DNA of 12,338 nt, from positions 1-12,338 of the forward strand of contig JBAXPW010000040.1 of the NCBI GenBank assembly GCA_037132015.1, written 5' to 3'. The position numbers and the translations under genes are program-made. The notes below the pieces were generated by a model. The model worked only from the letters and a program-made list of their open reading frames with translations. It did not search any database and was not told the origin of the DNA. This document shows positions 6,791 through 12,338 of this stretch, in pieces; positions within the stretch are counted from its first letter, which is position 1, and every line of letters begins with the position of its first letter. The DNA comes from JBAXPW01 sp037132015. GTDB taxonomy: Bacteria > Patescibacteriota > Microgenomatia > UBA1406 > GWC2-37-13.

Positions 6791-9268
6791 TTACACTCCA
6801 TACGATATTGTCGTAGTTGGAATAGTTGTAAAACTTGATGAGCTTTGTTTGTATCGTTTGATTGTTGAGATGATAATCGATTCTAACAAATCGCCATAAT
6901 TCATACGTAATAATTTTGCAGAATCAACCAATACCGATCCAATCTCAAGAGAAGGATTAGGATTTAATTCAAGAACATAGGGATTATTATCTTTATCAAT
7001 TCTGATTTCTACTAATCCATAATCAAAACAATCAAGAATAGCATAGGTATCCAATGATATTTCAGTGATGAGAGCTTCAAGTCTTCTACTTAACTGCTTT
7101 GGTGGATGTTGAATTATCAATTTATCATAAGCAGAATCAGTACCAAGCTTAGCATCATAGGTATATAACGGCCAATAGTTACTATCAAGGTTTTTGAAAA
7201 TAGTACGATACAATGGCATCACTTGATAATCATTTTCATCAGTTCCAATTATTGAAACATCGTATTCATCTCCTTCAATAAATTCCTCAATGAGCGCAGG
7301 ATGATGAAGTTGCTCTATGACATATTGTAATTGATTTTGAAGTTCCTTTTTATTTTTTACAACTGATTTATTTGATATGCCATACGAATTATCAGTGTTT
7401 GCAGGCTTAACAATGAGTGGATACTTTAATTCTGCCTCCATCTCATCATCCATCGTATACACATAATCCCATTTGGGAGTTGGAATATTATGATAAGTAA
7501 GTAATTTTTTGACGTTAATTTTATCTTTACACAACAAGGAAGCTCGCGCGTCTGAGCCCGTATACGGTATCTCAAGCATATCGAGCATCGCCGAACTATT
7601 TGGTTGCAGGTAGGGTGGACCATTACCATCAATACATACATTAAACACCAGATCAACATTACTATTTCTCAGTTCATTGATGCTATCAAACGGATTTGAT
7701 TGATTTACATAGGTTGCTTTATATCCTCGTTTAATCAATGCTTTTGCAATACTTTTTCCTGTTGTTTCTAAAGAATTTTCTGCATTTACATATATTGAAT
7801 TGGACTCGAGAACTCCAATATGAAGATTGTGTAGATTGGTACTTGATAATCGTCGCATGTGTTCTATCTTTGCTGTTTTTAACAGAAGATTTTTATTCAT
7901 CACCGCAGAAGAAAATTTGTTTTTTCGAGATGTTTTTCCCAATGCTGAATCGGTATCAAATTTCACAACATTATATGAAATATATTTTGAAGCATCATTT
8001 AGATTGTCCTTTGCATCGTTAAGATTATCACCAGAGACAGTAACCCATCCAAGATATTCATATCCTTCTGGTGGCACAAGTATAGGATCTCCGATTTGTT
8101 TTAGCAGATGTAATTCTTCAAGGTACGGTTCCTTTCTAATTTGTTTATCTACTTCACAGGTCGCTAGTATTCCTGAATTTGTTGTAAGAAAATATTTTCC
8201 GGTCAAACATTTTTTTGGATTTACAGGAAGTTTTGAAACAGGTATATATATCCCTAAAGCAATTTTTACCGCAGACTCTATAAGATCGGTTCCCCATGCT
8301 CCTTTTACAAAAGAATACACTTCATCCCCACCCATACGTAAATTAATTTCGATTGGAACTGGTCCATTACGGGTAGATTTTGCTTCAAAATGAATGACGC
8401 CATGTTGTACCCCTAATTTTTCAAGAGATTCTTCAGCTTGTTTTATGAGGGCGTCTTGATCAATTTTTGGCAAACTAGAAGGAATCGATTGTCCCGTTTC
8501 AACAAAAAACGGTTCAATTGTAAGATCATTATCACTGATTGAATAAAATTTTATCTTTCCGTTTTGTAATAATATGTCAATATCAACTTCATCACCATCA
8601 ATATATTCTTCTACAAATACTTCAAGCCCATCTGTCAATGCAGATTCGGTACTTATTGCCATATTTTTCCTTAAATAGGAAAAAGTGTCTAGCAATTCCT
8701 CTATGGTATGAATTTTTACCACATATGCACTACTAGAGCCATATACAGGCTTCATCACGATGGGAAATACAAATTCATCTTTCAATTTTTTAATATCTGA
8801 TTCTTTACGAATAAGTTTATGTTTTGGAGAGGGGATACCATTTTGTTCGCAAAATTCTCTAAATAAAAATTTATTTCTGACACGTTTTCCCGTTTGATAA
8901 GGAATCCCAATAAGATTTAACTTATCAACAAGCTTGGACGTCAGCAATACATCATCTTCCCAAAAAGTAACTATTCCCTCTATTCCTTTGCGACCATGGG
9001 TTGTCATGTATTTTTCAACTGCTGCAATTGCCTCCGTATGACTTGGATTGTCATACAATATCCATTCATTTACATATGGTTCTGCCCAGTTTTTTTCACG
9101 ATTTAATACAATAATATGAAGACCAAGTTGTTTAAGTCTTTGAAATACAAATTTTTTTTTGATTGATCCAGTATTTACAACCAATAGCTTTCTATTTTTA
9201 AGAATATTTTTTTTCTTAGAAAATTTTTGTTCTAAAGAGTTGTTTAAAAAATAATTCTCATCAGTCAT
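6791..9268 (-). CDS. Bifunctional double ATP-grasp ligase: carnosine-synthase-like plus D-Ala-D-Ala-ligase-like (825 aa)
   Basis: Two complete ATP-grasp ligase units in one chain. Unit 1 (about 25-435) is carnosine-synthase-like: NKFLFREFCEQNGIPSPKH (132-150), FPIVMKPVYGSSSAYV (168-183), VFVEEYIDGDEVDIDIL (217-233), EPFFVETGQSIPSSLP (252-267) and the metal block PIEINLRMGG (305-314). Unit 2 (about 480-805) is Ddl-like: PYTGSDARASLLCKDK (568-583), YPLIVKPANTDNSYGI (616-631), LIEEFIEGDEYDVSIIG (659-675) and LVEIRIDKDNNPYVLELNPN (752-771). Both metal-binding E/N positions are kept, so both halves look active. About 45 variable residues link them. Two successive amide bonds, for example a tripeptide-like product, are plausible. 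A diverged 7-residue tandem repeat, DNLNDAK/DNLNDAS, is at 414-427. First gene of the operon, with its own promoter. Substrates unknown. Confidence 0.88.
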   Translation of the reverse strand: MTDENYFLNNSLEQKFSKKKNILKNRKLLVVNTGSIKKKFVFQRLKQLGLHIIVLNREKNWAEPYVNEWILYDNPSHTEAIAAVEKYMTTHGRKGIEGIVTFWEDDVLLTSKLVDKLNLIGIPYQTGKRVRNKFLFREFCEQNGIPSPKHKLIRKESDIKKLKDEFVFPIVMKPVYGSSSAYVVKIHTIEELLDTFSYLRKNMAISTESALTDGLEVFVEEYIDGDEVDIDILLQNGKIKFYSISDNDLTIEPFFVETGQSIPSSLPKIDQDALIKQAEESLEKLGVQHGVIHFEAKSTRNGPVPIEINLRMGGDEVYSFVKGAWGTDLIESAVKIALGIYIPVSKLPVNPKKCLTGKYFLTTNSGILATCEVDKQIRKEPYLEELHLLKQIGDPILVPPEGYEYLGWVTVSGDNLNDAKDNLNDASKYISYNVVKFDTDSALGKTSRKNKFSSAVMNKNLLLKTAKIEHMRRLSSTNLHNLHIGVLESNSIYVNAENSLETTGKSIAKALIKRGYKATYVNQSNPFDSINELRNSNVDLVFNVCIDGNGPPYLQPNSSAMLDMLEIPYTGSDARASLLCKDKINVKKLLTYHNIPTPKWDYVYTMDDEMEAELKYPLIVKPANTDNSYGISNKSVVKNKKELQNQLQYVIEQLHHPALIEEFIEGDEYDVSIIGTDENDYQVMPLYRTIFKNLDSNYWPLYTYDAKLGTDSAYDKLIIQHPPKQLSRRLEALITEISLDTYAILDCFDYGLVEIRIDKDNNPYVLELNPNPSLEIGSVLVDSAKLLRMNYGDLLESIIISTIKRYKQSSSSFTTIPTTTISYGV

Positions 9269-9279
9269 AATAATCTAAC

Positions 9280-9307
9280 ATTATGTATTATTTTTCAGCT
9301 ATGTCAA
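9280..9307 (-). promoter_or_regulatory. Sigma70-type promoter of the biosynthetic operon
   Basis: Reading the minus strand, a perfect -35 TTGACA (9307-9302) is followed by a 16-base spacer and -10 CATAAT (9285-9280). Transcription would start near 9273, about five bases before the ATG at 9268, so the mRNA is nearly leaderless and needs no Shine-Dalgarno sequence. It is the best promoter in the window and drives the double ATP-grasp gene, perhaps with read-through into the rest of the operon. Confidence 0.65.
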
Positions 9308-9324
9308 GCATAAAAATATATAAC

Positions 9325-9349
9325 ACTTCTATTGGAGGTGAAAAGAAGT
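9325..9349 (+). other. Small inverted repeat with a GGAGGTG loop in the divergent spacer
   Basis: ACTTCT (9325-9330) and AGAAGT (9344-9349) can pair as a 6-bp stem. The 13-base loop between them holds GGAGGTG, the only strong anti-16S-like sequence noticed near a gene start, but about 70 bases before the Clp-like gene and upstream of its likely promoter. AT follows rather than a T-run, so it is a poor terminator. Role unknown; it may be chance. Confidence 0.3.
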
Positions 9350-9368
9350 ATTTTTACTATTAATTATG

Positions 9369-9381
9369 ATGGAATTTCCAT
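9369..9381. promoter_or_regulatory. Palindrome ATGGAA-T-TTCCAT at the -35 position of the Clp-like gene
   Basis: A perfect 6-bp inverted repeat around one central T (9375). It lies 12 bases upstream of the -10 box of the Clp-like gene, covering where a -35 box would be, and the promoter has no recognisable -35. That placement is typical of an operator for a dimeric regulator, which is inference only. Confidence 0.35.
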
Positions 9382-9393
9382 TACTTTAATGTA

Positions 9394-9399
9394 TATAAT
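9394..9399 (+). promoter_or_regulatory. Consensus -10 box for the Clp-like gene
   Basis: TATAAT matches the sigma70 -10 consensus exactly and ends nine bases before the ATG at 9409, so transcription should start only a few bases before the start codon. No clear -35 is seen; the region is occupied by a palindrome at 9369-9381. Confidence 0.55.
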
Positions 9400-9408
9400 G
9401 AAAAATAC

Positions 9409-11628
9409 ATGATAAAAAATATACGACTATCTCAGCTTCTGTCAGATTATTTTAATGCGTATATAAATACGCTCATTTTTCTTCCCTATTTTTTTTCTGT
9501 CATACAACTTCTTAAATCATTATTTTCTCCTTGGAAAAATATTTATACAAAAGATACGAGTGTTGGTTTTGATTTTGGAAAAATCTGTAATGTCATTTTT
9601 TACAATCTCATCTCAAGTGTTATGGGATTTTCTATGCGATCTGCATTACTAATTACATATTTAATAGTCCAGATACTATTGTTTTTATGGTTTCCCATCA
9701 TAATATTATTTTTTCCTATATTTATCCCATTTGCATATATCTATGTATTTTTTTCATCTTCGGATGAACAAAAATATCTACGTGCTGAACAACGTTTTTT
9801 AAAGACTCATGCGCTTGATCAAAATAATGCAGGAAAAGTTAAAGAATGGTTTAAAATTTGGCATACATCACAACTGCAAACTCCATGGTGGAATTTAAAT
9901 CATTTATTTAAAATCCGTCCGCTTGCACGAGATTGGACAATGGGGTTTACTCCCAATCTTGATCAGTATTGTGTTGATTTGACGGCAACAAGTACAGAAA
10001 CACATCATATCTTCGGAAGATCAAAAGAAATTCAGATTGTTGAACGTATCCTTAGCAAAACAGAAGAACCTAATGTACTACTTGTAGGCGATGAAGGAGT
10101 AGGTAAACATGCAATAGTTACCTGCCTTGCAAGTCATATATATTATGGTAATTGCCTTCCACCTCTAAAATACAAACGCATACTTTCACTCAATATTGAT
10201 AAAATTTCATCACACGCACAAGATCAGACAGGAAGAATCGCACTTCTTGAAACATTATTTGAAGAAGCAGTCTGGGCAAAAAATATTATCTTTTGTATCG
10301 ATGATATAGATAGATATATCTCACTTACTGATCAACACACAGATATCACTCAATTATTAGAGAAATTTACTAGAAAAATGTCGCTTCAAATTATTGGCAT
10401 CACCACACCCTCCTTATATGAATCAAAGATTGTTACAAACGATAGAGTACAACGATTGTTTTCAAAAATGGATATATATGAGGTAGCAAAATCAGAAGCT
10501 CTCCAGATATTATTTACTAATTTCAATCAAATGGAAAATAGATATAATATAATTCTTCCCTATGAAACACTCATATATAGTCTTGAAAAAAGTATGTATT
10601 ACATCACGAGTATACCTTTTCCAGAAAAGGTTTTGCAATTACTTGATCAGGCATGTATATACGCAGTAGAGAGAAAACAAGCTATTCTTACTCAAGAAAT
10701 TATTGATATTGTACTTACTCAGATTACTCATGTACCCTCATTACTTTCACACAACATGAAGAGCAAACTTATAGAACTCGAATCTTTGTTACTTTTTCAA
10801 ATTCAAAATCAAAATGAAGCAATCGCCATGATATCATCTACAATGCGTACTTCTTTTTTACAAATGGGCAAACGTGATAAACCACTGACTACATTTTTAT
10901 TTATTGGCCCTACAGGAGTTGGTAAAACAGAATGTGCAAAACAAATTGCATCTATTTTTTTTGAATCTGAAAAAAAACTTTTACGACTTGATATGTCAGA
11001 ATACCAGACAAAACAAGATGTATTAAAACTCATAGGATCATCCGAAAACCATACAACAGGTTTTCTCACGGAACTCATACAACAAACTCCCTATGGAGTT
11101 TTGCTTCTTGATGAAATAGAAAAAGCAGAGCCATCACTTCTCAATGTATTTCTCTCTATCCTTGATGAAGGTTATTTTACAAATGGATATGGGAAAAAAA
11201 TAAATTGTAAAAATCTCGTTATTATAGCAACGAGTAATACAGGTGCTCAATTTATACGGAATAATGAGGAAAATGATTATGAAAAAAACAAAGAGAAACT
11301 TGTGCAATTTATTCTTGAACATAATCTTATTAGTCCCGAATTTTTAAATAGATTTGAAGGTATAGTCTATTTTAAGACGCTTCATAAAGAAGATATTTAT
11401 CCTATTGCTGAACAAGTCGTCAAACATGAAATTCAAGATATATATAATCAACACGGAGTTAAATTATCTGTTTCAAAAAATACATTAGTATCAATTATTG
11501 ATAATCACTATAATCCAGAGTTTGGCGCACGAGATATCAAACGAATTATCAAAAAATATATCGAAGATTCAATCTCAAAAAAAATCTTATCAGAAGAATT
11601 AACAAAAGGATCATCATTTACGATCTAA
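9409..11628 (+). CDS. Membrane-anchored Clp-like ATPase with two AAA+ modules (739 aa)
   Basis: Two AAA+ modules of the ClpA/B/C group behind an N-terminal membrane region. Hydrophobic stretches at about 20-40, 60-75 and 78-116 replace the Clp N domain; the segment LLKSLFSPWKN (34-44) recalls other CPR membrane proteins. Module 1: Walker A GDEGVGKH (227-234) and Walker B FCIDDID (295-301), a less canonical site. Module 2: Walker A GPTGVGKT (500-507), Walker B VLLLDEIEKA (564-573), sensor 1 ATSN (607-610), LNRFEG with the arginine finger (646-651) and sensor 2 GARDIKR (706-712). The ClpB/ClpC coiled-coil middle domain is absent, and I find no IGF/LGF loop for ClpP docking, so it may act as a membrane unfoldase without ClpP. 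Its ATG follows a -10 box by nine bases. The TAA overlaps the convergent HAD gene. Confidence 0.88.
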   Translation: MIKNIRLSQLLSDYFNAYINTLIFLPYFFSVIQLLKSLFSPWKNIYTKDTSVGFDFGKICNVIFYNLISSVMGFSMRSALLITYLIVQILLFLWFPIIILFFPIFIPFAYIYVFFSSSDEQKYLRAEQRFLKTHALDQNNAGKVKEWFKIWHTSQLQTPWWNLNHLFKIRPLARDWTMGFTPNLDQYCVDLTATSTETHHIFGRSKEIQIVERILSKTEEPNVLLVGDEGVGKHAIVTCLASHIYYGNCLPPLKYKRILSLNIDKISSHAQDQTGRIALLETLFEEAVWAKNIIFCIDDIDRYISLTDQHTDITQLLEKFTRKMSLQIIGITTPSLYESKIVTNDRVQRLFSKMDIYEVAKSEALQILFTNFNQMENRYNIILPYETLIYSLEKSMYYITSIPFPEKVLQLLDQACIYAVERKQAILTQEIIDIVLTQITHVPSLLSHNMKSKLIELESLLLFQIQNQNEAIAMISSTMRTSFLQMGKRDKPLTTFLFIGPTGVGKTECAKQIASIFFESEKKLLRLDMSEYQTKQDVLKLIGSSENHTTGFLTELIQQTPYGVLLLDEIEKAEPSLLNVFLSILDEGYFTNGYGKKINCKNLVIIATSNTGAQFIRNNEENDYEKNKEKLVQFILEHNLISPEFLNRFEGIVYFKTLHKEDIYPIAEQVVKHEIQDIYNQHGVKLSVSKNTLVSIIDNHYNPEFGARDIKRIIKKYIEDSISKKILSEELTKGSSFTI

Positions 11629-12250
11629 ACGAAAGAATAATCTTTGAAAATTCTTTCATGTTTGATACGATGTGTGGAGCTTTCATCCGCAAAAATGCCT
11701 CTTTTGAATTGATACCCCACGTCACACATATGCAGTCCAACCCAATTTTTTTACATGCTTCAAAATCTCTCAATTCATCACCTACATATATCACATCATC
11801 TATATCAATATGCAATGAACGAATAAGTGATCGTATTGCGGAGTCTTTGCCAAATGGATGTACAGAAGAAACTATATTATCAAATACATCGGGAAACAGC
11901 GCTAAAGTATCATGAATATTTTCTTCGGTATTTGATGTAACAATTGCCATACGAAATCCATTGGAATGTAACGAATGTACTGCGTCAACCATTCCCTTTA
12001 CTGGACGCATATTATTTCGTAATTTGTGCAAACTTTTTCTTATATTAACAATTACAAATGGAAGTCGATACCAAGGAATCTTAAAATACTTAATTATTTC
12101 TTTGAAAGACAATTTTCGTAATTCTTCAATTTCTTCTTCGGTAGGAGGAATAATAGAATGCTCTTTACTGATATCATAAATCAATTCCCTTATATATATA
12201 CTAATATCAAATAAAGTACCATCGACATCAAATATGATAAGTCTTTTCAT
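11618..12250 (-). CDS. HAD-family hydrolase, phosphoglycolate-phosphatase-like (210 aa)
   Basis: Subfamily I HAD phosphatase with a helical cap. Motif I is FDVDGT at residues 7-12 (nucleophile D8, acid D10), the C1 cap spans about 15-85, motif II is IVTSNT (103-108), motif III lysine is in FGKDS (133-137), and motif IV is YVGDELRDFEA (155-165), followed by VTWGINSKEAF (176-186), typical of Gph-like enzymes. It dephosphorylates a small metabolite that cannot be named from sequence. An in-frame ATG at 12259 would add three residues, but its first bases fall inside the predicted -10 box, so ATG 12250 is preferred and would be leaderless. It converges on the Clp-like gene with an 11-base overlap of 3' ends. 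No link to the operon is evident. Confidence 0.85.
   Translation of the reverse strand: MKRLIIFDVDGTLFDISIYIRELIYDISKEHSIIPPTEEEIEELRKLSFKEIIKYFKIPWYRLPFVIVNIRKSLHKLRNNMRPVKGMVDAVHSLHSNGFRMAIVTSNTEENIHDTLALFPDVFDNIVSSVHPFGKDSAIRSLIRSLHIDIDDVIYVGDELRDFEACKKIGLDCICVTWGINSKEAFLRMKAPHIVSNMKEFSKIILSFRS
11631..11657. other. 8-bp inverted repeat just after the Clp-like stop codon
   Basis: GAAAGAAT (11631-11638) and ATTCTTTC (11650-11657) are perfect inverse complements around an 11-base loop. The repeat begins three bases after the Clp-like stop and lies inside the last codons of the convergent HAD gene. The AT-rich stem has no T-run on either side, so it is not a standard terminator, but it may slow or stabilise ends of both transcripts. 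Confidence 0.35.
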
Positions 12251-12257
12251 ACATATC

Positions 12258-12266
12258 ATTGTATCA
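12258..12266 (-). promoter_or_regulatory. Extended -10 promoter giving a leaderless HAD mRNA
   Basis: On the minus strand TG-A-TACAAT is an extended -10 element. It ends seven bases before ATG 12250, so position +1 falls at or next to the A of that start codon. No -35 is visible upstream, which extended -10 promoters tolerate. The remaining bases to 12338 show no gene. Confidence 0.5.
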
Positions 12267-12338
12267 CACAGATATGAAGAGAATGCTGAATTCTAAGTCG
12301 AATCCGAACAGCTAGTAAGGAAACTGTTAAAAACTTCG

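Noticed and set aside
7827..8393. 188-codon plus-strand frame opposite the double ATP-grasp gene
   Set aside because: It is antisense to strongly conserved ATP-grasp motifs and its translation shows no domain features; a shadow frame.
9338..9412. A 24-codon frame (GTG start) whose TGA overlaps the ATG of the Clp-like gene
   Set aside because: The coupling-type ATGA overlap is attractive, but it has no Shine-Dalgarno ahead of the GTG, lies partly upstream of the predicted Clp transcript start, and short open frames are common in such AT-rich DNA.
12308..12331. AACAG...CTGTT inverted repeat near the window end
   Set aside because: Only five base pairs around a 12-base-plus loop, no context; probably chance.

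Overview
The window looks like part of a strongly AT-rich bacterial chromosome, most likely from a Candidate Phyla Radiation (Patescibacteria) organism. I infer this from several things together: very AT-rich coding sequence, almost no Shine-Dalgarno sites, start codons a few bases behind -10 boxes, tRNA-Ile and tRNA-Val genes without a complete encoded CCA, a low-complexity purine-rich spacer, and a Clp-type AAA+ ATPase whose N-terminal domain is replaced by membrane segments. TGA is used as a stop (for example for the gene ending at 3906), so the Gracilibacteria/Absconditabacteria recoding does not apply. The phylum assignment is inference.

Layout. 1-285: a small tRNA region with a clipped tRNA-like fragment (1-24), an intact tRNA-Ile(GAT), a degenerate CCA-bearing tRNA-Ile-like copy with no usable anticodon loop (117-196), and tRNA-Val(TAC). 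333-1637: two different SET-domain proteins in tandem on the plus strand. 1629-9268: five minus-strand genes, in transcription order a double ATP-grasp fusion (9268-6791), a 225-base purine-rich repeat spacer, a PP-loop protein resembling the peptidyl-glutamate epimerase MurL (6565-5189), a single ATP-grasp ligase (5186-3906), a fold-type-III PLP decarboxylase (3913-2579) and a FemAB/CelD-type GNAT transferase (2573-1629). The last four genes are packed with gaps of 5 bases or less, or with an overlap. 9409-11628: a membrane-anchored two-AAA Clp-like ATPase, divergent from the operon. 11618-12250: a HAD phosphatase, convergent with the Clp gene. 12251-12338: promoter and upstream sequence, with no gene seen.

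How it may work together. Three ATP-grasp domains can form amide bonds between amino acids. A MurL-type enzyme would activate a C-terminal carboxylate and invert its alpha carbon. A decarboxylase of the diaminopimelate/ornithine class could then remove a carboxylate, and the GNAT protein could acylate or aminoacylate the product. This reads as a ribosome-independent small-peptide pathway with built-in epimerisation and decarboxylation. I do not recognise it as any known cluster. The family-level calls are supported by visible motifs; the pathway, substrate and product are inference.
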